The notes under the pieces are model-generated. The model made no database searches. It was given only the letters and a program-made list of their open reading frames with translations, and had not been told where the DNA came from. A program made the position numbers and the translations under genes. This document shows positions 1-7,579 of a stretch of DNA of 64,000 nt, one piece after another (position 1 is the first letter of the stretch; every line of letters starts with the position of its first letter). Source of the DNA: Streptomyces lasiicapitis (lineage in GTDB: Bacteria; Actinomycetota; Actinomycetes; Streptomycetales; Streptomycetaceae); assembly GCF_014646335.1 (NCBI RefSeq), contig NZ_BMNG01000003.1, positions 124,001-188,000 on the forward strand, written 5' to 3'.

Positions 1-1
1 G

Positions 2-490
2 ACGTACGGCGATCCCAAGCGTGATCCGCGGATGAGGGTGGTCAGCGTCGCTCACCTCGCCCTCGCGCCCGACCTGCCCGCACCTCGCGCGGGCGGCGAC
101 GCCAACAGCGCGCGTTGGGCGCCGGTCGACGCCCTGCTCACCCACGGCGGGTACGGCCGCGAGGGCGAACAGGCGGCGCCCCTCGCCTTCGACCACGCGC
201 AGATCCTGTCGGACGGGGTGGAACGCGCCCGCTCGAAGATCGAGTACTCGTCCCTGGCCACGGCGTTCTGCCCGCCCGAGTTCACGGTCGGTGAGCTGCG
301 ACGGGTGTACGAAGCCGTGTGGGGTGTCGCGCTCGACCCGCGCAACTTCCACCGCAAGGTGACCGGTACGCCGGGCTTCCTCGTCCCCACCGGCGGCACG
401 ACGACCCGCCAGGGCGGCCGCCCCGCTCAGCTCTTCCGGGCGGGCGGCGCGACGCTCCTCAACCCGCCGATGCTGCGCCCGGACGTCTGA
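2..490 (+). CDS. Nudix hydrolase with C-terminal winged-helix (NrtR-like), 5' truncated
   Basis: Only the C-terminal part is in the window; the frame is open to the left edge, so the first ATG visible (position 32) is internal. The segment beginning TYGDPKRDPR matches the post-Nudix-box part of NrtR/ADP-ribose-pyrophosphatase-like proteins, and the segment FDHAQILSDGVERARSKIEY followed by FTVGELRRVYEAVWG and NFHRKVTGT is the winged-helix domain that follows the Nudix fold in the NrtR class. NrtR proteins use the Nudix domain to bind ADP-ribose and the winged helix to bind DNA. Whether this one is a regulator or an active hydrolase cannot be told, because the Nudix box lies outside the window. 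Confidence 0.8.
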   Translation, partial: TYGDPKRDPRMRVVSVAHLALAPDLPAPRAGGDANSARWAPVDALLTHGGYGREGEQAAPLAFDHAQILSDGVERARSKIEYSSLATAFCPPEFTVGELRRVYEAVWGVALDPRNFHRKVTGTPGFLVPTGGTTTRQGGRPAQLFRAGGATLLNPPMLRPDV

Positions 491-671
491 GAAGCGGCTC
501 CGATCGCGCGCGGCCGCAGCTCGCCTGACGCAGCGGCTCGCGTGAAGTCACCCTGAGCCAAAAGCCAGAAATGTCGCGTTATCTTGCTGCGGTACCCACG
601 GGGTTCGTCCGTCCCCGATCCGGCGGACTCGCCCCGGCCGTCGAGCGGTCGCACATCCCGCGAGAGAAGCG

Positions 672-2657
672 ATGATCCAGGCCATCGGACTGACCAGCAA
701 TTCCCGTCAGGAGCTCCCGCCCGCCGTCGACGACGTGTCCTTCGAGGCGCGCACCGGCCGTGTCACCGCGCTGCTCGGCGCACCGGACGCGGGCAAGACG
801 ACGGTGCTCAGGCTGATGCTCGAACTCCAACAGGGCCGCGGAATCACCTACTTCAGAGGCCGTCCGCTGCACCGCATCGCCCACCCCTCCAGGGAAGTCG
901 GTGTGCTGCTCGGCGAGGTCCCCGGCCATCCGGCCCGCACGGTGCGGGGCCACCTGCGGATGCTCTGCGCAGCGGTCGGGGTGCCCGTCCTGCGCGCCGA
1001 CGACGTGCTGGAAGCCGTGGGGCTCGTCAGCCTTCGCGAGCAGCGCCTCGGCACACTCTCCCGTGGCATGGACCGCAGACTCGGTCTGGCCTGCGCCCTC
1101 CTCACCAATCCGCACACACTTGTCCTGGACGGTCCCGCCGACGGCCTGGCGGCCCGGGAGAACGGCTGGTTGCACGGCTTTCTGCGGGCACACGCGGCCC
1201 AGGGCGGCACCGTCCTGTACTCCACCCAGGACCCCAAGGAGGCCGCGCGGACCGCCGACCGGGTCGTCACGCTCGACGCCGGCAGGCTCGTCGCCGACCA
1301 GGACGCGGCGGAGTTCGCCCGCACCCGGCTGCGCCCCCGCGTCGCCGTGCGCACCCCTCACGCCACGCGCCTCGCCGCCCTCCTCGCCAAGGAGGCGCGT
1401 TCCCGCCGCTGGACCGTCGAGGTGGTGAAGGAGGGCGGCAACAGGCTTTCGGTGTACGGCAGCACGTGCGCGGACGTGGGGGAGACCGCGTTCCGGCACG
1501 GCATCCTCGTCCACCAACTCGCCGATGAAACCGGGGACGCGGGGCCACCCACGACCGCGCACCGGCAAAGCCTTCCCGCCTCAGAGGCCAGTCCGGCGCC
1601 CACCGAGCCGCGCGCCCCCGACGCGCCTCCCAGGAAGCCCGCGCCGGAGCATGCGCCCGGCGGGACCACGGAGAGACTCCCGTACGAAGATGGCACCTCC
1701 GCCGACGGACACACCTCCTTGCCGAACGGCGCCCTCCAGCCCTCGACCTCGGATGATCCAGCGACGACGGCTCAAGCGACGAAGGCTCGAACGGCGAGCC
1801 GCGCCTCTGAGCCACAGCCACAGTTCCAACCTCAGCCGCCCCCTCAGCCGAGGTCCCCCTTGCCACCCCCCATCACCGTCCGCACAAACCGAAACCCCCT
1901 GCGCCCCTTGCGTTACGAACTGCGTCGCGCCACCGGCATCGGCACCGGATACCTCACGGTGGCCGCCGTCCTCGCCGTCTCGGCCGTCCTGGGTGTCTTC
2001 CTCGCCCGGACCGGCCACACGCCGCAGCCCCGCCTGCTCGTGGCATGGCCCACTGAGTTTCCGCTGCCGCCCGCCGCCCTCGGTGCCGGACTTCTCGGTG
2101 CGTTCGCCTTCGGTGAGGAGTTCCGCCACCCCGCCCTCGCTGCGGACCGCGGCCCCGTCCCGCGTCGGCTGGGTCTCCTCGCCGCGAAGCTCGCGGTCGC
2201 CGCCGCCACGGCTCTGCTCCTGGCCGTGCTCACCGTGGGGTGCGACGCCGCCCTGCTCCACCTTGTATACGGATCGGAGCTCACTGAAGTTCCCGCCGAC
2301 TGGCTTGCCCTGAGCGCGAGTTGGCTCACTCTTATGACCGGCTGCGCCTGGGCGGGCGTTCTGGCAGCCGGAGTGTTCCGGTCCACGACCGCCGGGCTCG
2401 CCGCCGTCGTCGCCGTGCCGATCGTCGTCGTACCCCTCGTACAAAAGGCACTGGAAGGGCCGTCTGTGCGATCGGCGGCGGGTCTGCCGGGACGGTTGCG
2501 TGACCTCGCGCTGGTGCAATGGCCCTTCGGGGCCGAGCGATATCTGGCCGGGGGAGTGCGCATGGTGGCTCAACCCGTCGGCAGCGCACTGACGTTGTCG
2601 GTCACCGCTCTGCTCTGCGCTTATGTGCTCACCGCGGTGCGGGGCCGGGCTCGCTGA
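672..2657 (+). CDS. ABC ATPase domain fused to membrane domain, degenerate catalytic motifs
   Basis: A 661-residue protein. The N-terminal ~230 residues are an ABC ATPase: Walker A GAPDAGKTT (residues 36-44), signature LSRGM (129-133) and Walker B TLVLDGP (149-155). A Pro/Ala/Gln-rich, probably disordered linker (~280-400) leads to a C-terminal region with several hydrophobic segments (~430-660), as in ABC-2 type permeases. Two residues that normally drive hydrolysis are changed: the Glu after the Walker B Asp is Gly154, and the switch-loop His is Gln186. The nucleotide may therefore be bound but hydrolysed slowly or not at all. The start ATG follows GAGAAG. Its substrate is unknown. It lies just upstream of a FadR-type regulator but has its own intergenic space on both sides. 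Confidence 0.8.
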   Translation: MIQAIGLTSNSRQELPPAVDDVSFEARTGRVTALLGAPDAGKTTVLRLMLELQQGRGITYFRGRPLHRIAHPSREVGVLLGEVPGHPARTVRGHLRMLCAAVGVPVLRADDVLEAVGLVSLREQRLGTLSRGMDRRLGLACALLTNPHTLVLDGPADGLAARENGWLHGFLRAHAAQGGTVLYSTQDPKEAARTADRVVTLDAGRLVADQDAAEFARTRLRPRVAVRTPHATRLAALLAKEARSRRWTVEVVKEGGNRLSVYGSTCADVGETAFRHGILVHQLADETGDAGPPTTAHRQSLPASEASPAPTEPRAPDAPPRKPAPEHAPGGTTERLPYEDGTSADGHTSLPNGALQPSTSDDPATTAQATKARTASRASEPQPQFQPQPPPQPRSPLPPPITVRTNRNPLRPLRYELRRATGIGTGYLTVAAVLAVSAVLGVFLARTGHTPQPRLLVAWPTEFPLPPAALGAGLLGAFAFGEEFRHPALAADRGPVPRRLGLLAAKLAVAAATALLLAVLTVGCDAALLHLVYGSELTEVPADWLALSASWLTLMTGCAWAGVLAAGVFRSTTAGLAAVVAVPIVVVPLVQKALEGPSVRSAAGLPGRLRDLALVQWPFGAERYLAGGVRMVAQPVGSALTLSVTALLCAYVLTAVRGRAR

Positions 2658-2819
2658 CGGCTGTCTGCCGCGTTTCGTTCCCGCATTGCGCGCAACTCTC
2701 CGGGGAGCGGCGACTTCTTTCCGATAACGCGTCAATTGCAGCGAGGTAAGCGATCACCCTTTCGTGTGCTTTTCACCAAAGACCTCAAGGGACTTGGGGG
2801 CCACGCCGACAACTGATCC

Positions 2820-3707
2820 GTGAGTACCCTTGCGCACACCATGATGACCGCCGCCCGCTCCGCAGACTCCGGCCTCGCCGGTCCGGCGGGCGAACTCGAC
2901 CGCTACCCCTACGCGGAGGCACCCGGCACCGACCGTGTGGTCGCGCCGTGGGACAGTGCCGACCAGGACCTGGGCCGCGTGGGCCGGCGAGCCGCCGGCA
3001 GCCGCGGCCGCGGACTCCACGGCCAACTGGTCCAGCAGCTGGGCCAGATGATCGTCTCCGGAGACCTGGGAGCCGACCGCCCCCTGGTCCCCGAGGAGAT
3101 CGGCCAGCGGTTCGAGGTCTCCCGCACCGTCGTCCGCGAATCCCTGCGCGTCCTGGAGGCCAAAGGCCTCGTCAGCGCGCGCCCCAACGTCGGCACGCGA
3201 GTACGCCCGGTCAGCGACTGGAACCTGCTCGACCCGGACATCATCGAATGGCGGGCGTTCGGCCCGCAGCGCGACGACCAGCGCCGCGAACTCAGCGAGC
3301 TGCGCTGGACGATCGAGCCGCTGGCCGCCCGTCTCGCCGCCGGACACGGCCGCGAGGAGGTGCAGCAGCGGCTCTCCGACATGGTCGAGATCATGGGCCA
3401 CGCGCTGGCGCAGGGCGACTCGATCACGTTCTCCCGCGCGGACGCCGAGTTCCACTCGCTTCTCATCCAGGTCGCCGGCAACCGTATGCTGGAGCACCTC
3501 TCGGGCATCGTCTCGGCCGCGCTCCAGGTCTCCGGGGGCCCCGTCACCGGCTGCGACCGCCCGACCGAGGCGTCCCTGGTGCACCACTCCCGGATCGTCG
3601 ACGCCCTCGCCGCGGGCGACGGAGCGGGCGCCGAGGCGGCCATGCGCCAGCTCCTCACCGTTCACCCGGAGGTGGAGCGCGTCGTGCCCGCTCCCCGCGA
3701 GCACTGA
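2820..3707 (+). CDS. FadR/GntR-family transcriptional regulator
   Basis: 295 residues from GTG 2820; ATG 2841 is an in-frame alternative. The winged-helix GntR domain is clear (HGQLVQQLGQMIVSGDLGAD, then EEIGQRFEVSRTVVRESLRVLEAKGLV and NVGTRVRP). It is followed by an FCD-type all-helical effector domain with the usual metal-site pattern: ADAEFHSLLIQVAGN and a later HHSRIVDALAAGD. The unusual point is an N-terminal extension of about 60 residues rich in Ala, Gly and Asp before the DNA-binding domain. FadR-type proteins usually sense small carboxylates. The ligand here is unknown. The gene sits alone between the ABC protein and hrdB and ends in a strong hairpin. Confidence 0.85.
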   Translation: MSTLAHTMMTAARSADSGLAGPAGELDRYPYAEAPGTDRVVAPWDSADQDLGRVGRRAAGSRGRGLHGQLVQQLGQMIVSGDLGADRPLVPEEIGQRFEVSRTVVRESLRVLEAKGLVSARPNVGTRVRPVSDWNLLDPDIIEWRAFGPQRDDQRRELSELRWTIEPLAARLAAGHGREEVQQRLSDMVEIMGHALAQGDSITFSRADAEFHSLLIQVAGNRMLEHLSGIVSAALQVSGGPVTGCDRPTEASLVHHSRIVDALAAGDGAGAEAAMRQLLTVHPEVERVVPAPREH

Positions 3708-4234
3708 CCGCCCTCCGCGTCAGCACGGCAGCCCGTGCGCACCGCGCAGCATCGTTTCGCTGCCGCGATCGATGCTTCGACACCCGTTGACACCCGTCCG
3801 TGTCGCCGGACTCCCGCGCCCCCTCAGGGGCAGGGCGGGTCCGGCGACACGGATGTGGGGTCTCCGGTGATGTCGTACGTGGAGGACGGTGCTCCGGTGG
3901 CGTCATCACGTACGCCGTCGCATGCTGACGCACCCCGACGCATACATCCGACCGGTTGATGATGGAACTCTTGTCGCTTCTGACCGCGTCTGGCTGCTTT
4001 TGAGCGCTTACGGGGTGTGACTCGGGCCACGTAGATTGGGCGTAACGCTCCTACGGACAGCGCGATGACCTAAGAGGTGATAGCCGAGGAGGGAATACAG
4101 CCGTCGTTCACGGCGCTGTGCGAGCTCCACGGTCCCGCCCGCGCCGTCGGCACAATCCCCAGCCGTCGGTCGTCGGCTCCGGTCCACAGTGGACGGGGCC
4201 GGAAGCCGTTTTCCAACGTTCCGAGAGGTTGTTC
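3708..4234 (+). promoter_or_regulatory. hrdB upstream region (no gene)
   Basis: About 527 bases without a credible gene. The first part holds the terminator hairpin of the FadR-type gene (3800-3850). The rest, from about 3960, must contain the hrdB promoter(s). In S. griseus and S. coelicolor the main hrdB promoter depends on the ECF sigma factor ShbA. A candidate core lies around 4011-4046 (GTGTGAC ... GCGTAACG), but I cannot assign -35 and -10 boxes with confidence. A promoter there would give a long leader of roughly 180 nt ahead of the GTG start. Confidence 0.45.
3800..3850 (+). terminator. Terminator hairpin after FadR-type gene
   Basis: A 12-base arm GTGTCGCCGGAC (3800-3811) pairs perfectly with GTCCGGCGACAC (3839-3850), and the interior holds a second small stem CCCC-TCA-GGGG. 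There is no U-run, as is common for Streptomyces terminators. It lies about 90 nt after the FadR-type stop codon and ahead of the hrdB promoter region. Confidence 0.65.
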
Positions 4235-5776
4235 GTGTCGGCCAGCACATCCCGTACGCTCCCGCCGGAGATCGCCGAATCCGTCTCTGTCATGGCGCTC
4301 ATCGAGCGGGGAAAGGCTGATGGGCAGATCGCCGGCGACGACGTTCGTCGTGCCTTCGAAGCTGACCAGATCCCGGCCACTCAGTGGAAGAACGTTCTGC
4401 GCAGCCTCAACCAGATCCTCGAGGAAGAGGGTGTGACGCTGATGGTCAGTGCCGCGGAGCCGAAGCGCCCCCGCAAGAGCGTCGCAGCGAAGAGCCCGGC
4501 CAAGCGCACCGCGACCAAGACGGTCGCCGCCAAGACCGCCACGGCGAAGCCGGCCACGGCCGCCGCGCCCGAGGCTTCGGTCGCCGCCGACGCCGGTGAG
4601 GACGGCACGGCCGCCAAGAAGGCCGCTGCCAAGAAGACGACGGCCAAGAAGGCCGTCGCGAAGAAGACCGTCGCCAAGAAGACGACGGCCAAGAAGACCG
4701 CCTCCAAGAAGGAAGCCGGTGAGCTCCTCGACGAGGAGGCCACCGAGGAGGCGCCCGCCGCCGGCAAGCCCGGCGAGGGCGAGCCCGCGGAGGAGGGCGC
4801 GCAGGGCTTCGTGCTCTCCGACGAGGACGAGGACGACGCGCCCGCACAGCAGGTCGCCGCCGCCGGCGCCACCGCCGACCCGGTCAAGGACTACCTGAAG
4901 CAGATCGGCAAGGTCCCCCTGCTCAACGCCGAGCAGGAGGTCGAGCTCGCCAAGCGCATCGAGGCGGGCCTGTTCGCCGAGGACAAGCTGGCCAACGCCG
5001 ACAAGCTCGCGCCGAAGCTCAAGCGCGAGCTGGAGATCATCGCCGAGGACGGCCGCCGCGCCAAGAACCACCTCCTGGAGGCCAATCTCCGCCTCGTGGT
5101 CTCCCTGGCCAAGCGCTACACGGGCCGCGGCATGCTCTTCCTGGACCTCATCCAGGAGGGCAACCTCGGTCTGATCCGCGCGGTCGAGAAGTTCGACTAC
5201 ACCAAGGGCTACAAGTTCTCCACGTACGCCACCTGGTGGATCCGTCAGGCCATCACCCGCGCCATGGCCGACCAGGCCCGCACCATCCGTATCCCGGTGC
5301 ACATGGTCGAGGTCATCAACAAGCTCGCGCGCGTGCAGCGCCAGATGCTCCAGGACCTGGGCCGCGAGCCCACCCCGGAGGAGCTGGCCAAGGAACTCGA
5401 CATGACCCCGGAGAAGGTCATCGAGGTCCAGAAGTACGGCCGCGAGCCCATCTCCCTGCACACGCCGCTGGGCGAGGACGGCGACAGCGAGTTCGGTGAC
5501 CTCATCGAGGACTCCGAAGCCGTCGTCCCGGCCGACGCGGTCAGCTTCACGCTCCTCCAGGAGCAGCTCCACTCCGTGCTCGACACCCTGTCCGAGCGCG
5601 AGGCGGGCGTCGTCTCCATGCGATTCGGTCTCACCGACGGTCAGCCGAAGACCCTCGACGAGATCGGCAAGGTCTACGGAGTGACGCGAGAGCGCATCCG
5701 CCAGATCGAGTCGAAGACGATGTCGAAGCTGCGCCACCCGTCGCGCTCGCAGGTCCTGCGCGACTACCTGGACTAG
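4235..5776 (+). CDS. hrdB: Principal RNA polymerase sigma factor HrdB
   Basis: 513 residues from GTG 4235, which has GAGAGG at 4223-4228. The frame is open further upstream, but the family begins with (M)[14 protein letters not shown], which fixes this start. Region 1.2 ([16 protein letters not shown]), region 2 ([17 protein letters not shown], then [20 protein letters not shown] and [16 protein letters not shown]), region 3 and region 4 ([20 protein letters not shown]) are all intact. Between the N-terminal domain and region 1.2 lies a long low-complexity segment with repeated [13 protein letters not shown] units (about 4600-4715), then an acidic stretch; this replaces the non-conserved insert of E. 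coli sigma-70. HrdB directs housekeeping transcription and is essential in Streptomyces. It is followed by a hairpin terminator. Confidence 0.98.
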   Translation: MSASTSRTLPPEIAESVSVMALIERGKADGQIAGDDVRRAFEADQIPATQWKNVLRSLNQILEEEGVTLMVSAAEPKRPRKSVAAKSPAKRTATKTVAAKTATAKPATAAAPEASVAADAGEDGTAAKKAAAKKTTAKKAVAKKTVAKKTTAKKTASKKEAGELLDEEATEEAPAAGKPGEGEPAEEGAQGFVLSDEDEDDAPAQQVAAAGATADPVKDYLKQIGKVPLLNAEQEVELAKRIEAGLFAEDKLANADKLAPKLKRELEIIAEDGRRAKNHLLEANLRLVVSLAKRYTGRGMLFLDLIQEGNLGLIRAVEKFDYTKGYKFSTYATWWIRQAITRAMADQARTIRIPVHMVEVINKLARVQRQMLQDLGREPTPEELAKELDMTPEKVIEVQKYGREPISLHTPLGEDGDSEFGDLIEDSEAVVPADAVSFTLLQEQLHSVLDTLSEREAGVVSMRFGLTDGQPKTLDEIGKVYGVTRERIRQIESKTMSKLRHPSRSQVLRDYLD

Positions 5777-5818
5777 GTCCGCGGCCGGATCTCCGGCATC
5801 CGACGCACAGCGCCTCAG

Positions 5819-5856
5819 AAAGGCCCGGAGCCTCCCACAGGAGGGTCCGGGCCTTT
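5819..5856 (+). terminator. hrdB terminator
   Basis: AAAGGCCCGGA (5819-5829) pairs with TCCGGGCCTTT (5846-5856), an 11-bp stem about 43 nt after the hrdB stop, ending in a short T-run. Confidence 0.85.
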
Positions 5857-5929
5857 CGTCTGCCCGCGCGAGGGCGCGCGCGAGGCCGGTTCCGCCCGCG
5901 TGGCGCGCGTGCGGCGCGTGGGGCGGTGA

Positions 5930-5961
5930 TTGACTCTGGGTGTGCGATTGCAACCCAGAGT
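5930..5961 (+). promoter_or_regulatory. Inverted repeat in protease gene leader
   Basis: ACTCTGGGT (5933-5941) and ACCCAGAGT (5953-5961) form a perfect 9-bp inverted repeat with an 11-base centre. It overlaps a TTGACT (5930-5935) that could be a -35 box and ends just before the Shine-Dalgarno GAGGAG of the protease gene. It could be an operator or an mRNA hairpin. Confidence 0.5.
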
Positions 5962-5972
5962 GAGGAGATCGC

Positions 5973-6803
5973 ATGCGTCCTCCCATCGTCCGTACGCTGG
6001 CGCAAGCGCTGGTCCTGGGGGCCGCGGCGGCGGTGCTGCCCCTGGCCTCTCCGGCCCCCGCGGCGGCCGACAGCGTCGTCATCGGAGGCAGGCCGGTGCG
6101 AGTGGCTGACAGCCCGTGGACGGTGGCTCTCGCCAGCCGTGACCGGTTCGGAGGTACGCGGTCCGGCCAGTTCTGCGGCGGCGTCGTGATCGCGCGCTCG
6201 ACGGTCCTGACCGCCGCACACTGCATGCGCGAAGAAGTCCTGGGCGTGCCGCTCGGCCGGGTGCGGGACCTGAAGGTCATTTCCGGCCGCGACGACCTGG
6301 CCACGAACACGGGCAATGAGATCTCCGTACGTCGCGTACGGATCAATCCGGAGTACGACGCCTACACCAACGCCGGTGACTTCGCGGTGCTGACCCTCTC
6401 AGAGGCCCTGCCGGAGGCCTACACGATCCGAACGGCGGGCGCCGGTGACGCGGCGTACGAGCCCGGCACGGGGGCCGCTGTGTACGGCTGGGGCGACACC
6501 ACGGGAGGGGGCGACTACGCGCGGACGCTGCACGCCGCGGATGTGACGGTCCTGGCGGACAAGGTGTGCGAGGAGGCGTACCCAGGCAGTGCGGACGGGA
6601 CGTACACGTCCGCTTCCATGGTGTGCGCGGGTGAACTGAAGGGTGGCCGGGACGCCTGTCAGGGCGACAGCGGCGGCCCACTGGTCGCGCAGGGGCGGCT
6701 CATCGGCCTGGTGTCGTGGGGGGACGGCTGTGGCCAGGCGGGCAGTCCTGGGGTGTACACGCGGATCTCGGATGTCGTGCGCGTGATGAGCCGGTACGCC
6801 TGA
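5973..6803 (+). CDS. Secreted trypsin-like (S1 family) serine protease
   Basis: 276 residues with an Ala-rich signal peptide (hydrophobic core [19 protein letters not shown], likely cut near ADS). The mature part carries the chymotrypsin-fold triad: His in LTAAHC (about residue 83), Asp in GDFAVLTL (about 136) and Ser in GDSGGPLV (about 232). Cysteines occur at the usual disulphide positions (CGG...[19 protein letters not shown]). The Asp near DACQGDSGG at the S1 pocket predicts trypsin-like cleavage after Arg or Lys. The N-terminal ADSVVIGG resembles the IIGG-type activation site, so processing likely occurs there. The start ATG has GAGGAG 5-6 nt upstream. The gene lies between hrdB and parE and is monocistronic. 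Confidence 0.93.
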   Translation: MRPPIVRTLAQALVLGAAAAVLPLASPAPAAADSVVIGGRPVRVADSPWTVALASRDRFGGTRSGQFCGGVVIARSTVLTAAHCMREEVLGVPLGRVRDLKVISGRDDLATNTGNEISVRRVRINPEYDAYTNAGDFAVLTLSEALPEAYTIRTAGAGDAAYEPGTGAAVYGWGDTTGGGDYARTLHAADVTVLADKVCEEAYPGSADGTYTSASMVCAGELKGGRDACQGDSGGPLVAQGRLIGLVSWGDGCGQAGSPGVYTRISDVVRVMSRYA

Positions 6804-6828
6804 GTGATCGGGTGGTGTGAACGAGAGA

Positions 6829-6863
6829 GGGCGGCTGTCCCTGGGGTGCAGGGGCAGCCGCCC
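6829..6863. terminator. Hairpin between convergent protease and DUF7455 genes
   Basis: GGGCGGCTG (6829-6837) pairs with CAGCCGCCC (6855-6863), with further inner pairing of TCCCTG and CAGGGG. It lies between two convergent genes and can serve both strands. Confidence 0.7.
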
Positions 6864-6910
6864 GGTCGCCGGTCTGGTGGTCCGGCGCTCGCTCGTCGTG
6901 GTGTGAGGCT

Positions 6911-7138
6911 TCAGTCCTCTTCGGATGCGTTCGCCGGTGCGGCGGTCAGGCGCTCCGTCTCATCCTGTATCTCAGCGGCGATCTTCTTGAGTTCCGGCTC
7001 GAACTTGCGACCGTGGTGGGCGCAGAAGAGCAGTTCACCGCCGCTCAACAGGACGACGCGAAGGTACGCCTGGGCGCCGCAGCGGTCGCAGCGGTCAGCG
7101 GCCGTCAGGGGGCTCGCGGGGGTCAGAACAGTAGTCAC
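6911..7138 (-). CDS. Small zinc-ribbon-like protein (DUF7455)
   Basis: 75 residues, GTG start with AGAGG 5 nt upstream. A CDRCG motif near residues 17-21 and a CAHHG motif near 39-43 look like four zinc ligands; the rest is a charged helix (KFEPELKKIAAEIQDE). Such proteins are conserved next to parE in Streptomyces and carry the DUF7455 label. No function is established that I know of. The gene is divergent from parE across a long intergenic region. Confidence 0.8.
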   Translation of the reverse strand: MTTVLTPASPLTAADRCDRCGAQAYLRVVLLSGGELLFCAHHGRKFEPELKKIAAEIQDETERLTAAPANASEED

Positions 7139-7579
7139 GTCGCCTCTTCTCTAGCTCGACGAGCTGTCGTACCAGGGTCAACATCCAACCAGGCCGAAAA
7201 CGTTCCCGCTCGTGGCTTTTCCTCGAATTTTTCTTTCGAGGTGGTTGTCTGCTGCCGGTTGGCGGCGAATGTGCCGTATTGCGTCTCTTACGTGTCTTAC
7301 GGTTTCGCGCTGTCTGTCAGGTCAGGTCCTCGCCGGCTGGCTTGCCGGTTGTTCATGAGGACGTGCCCGGAGCCTAAATGGTTCATGCCTGGAAGGGAAC
7401 GTGACGTGTGCTTCACTCCATCGAGGGATCGAACACGCGTACGTTTCTGGTTTAGTCTGAGCCGAGACGAGGGTGGCGTGACAACGGCTCTACCAGGCCT
7501 CGGTACCCTCTGACGGGCAGCAGAAGCCGAGCCCTTACCCCAAAGGGCCTCCCTTGAAATTCAGCGAGGAGCGAACCGC
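7139..7579. promoter_or_regulatory. Divergent intergenic region DUF7455/parE
   Basis: 441 bases with lower GC than the surrounding genes and no credible gene. It must carry promoters for both flanking genes. On the plus strand a TAGTCT (7453-7458) could be a parE -10, though no good -35 precedes it. A short inverted repeat CCTCGAA (7221-7227) / TTCGAGG (7235-7241) flanks a T-rich centre. I see no recognisable operator of a known regulator. Confidence 0.4.

Noticed and set aside
4070..6346. 758-codon open frame antisense to hrdB
   Set aside because: The opposite strand is a certain gene. Long antisense frames are common in 70%-GC DNA because of third-position bias, and the translation shows low-complexity Arg/Gly/Leu runs.
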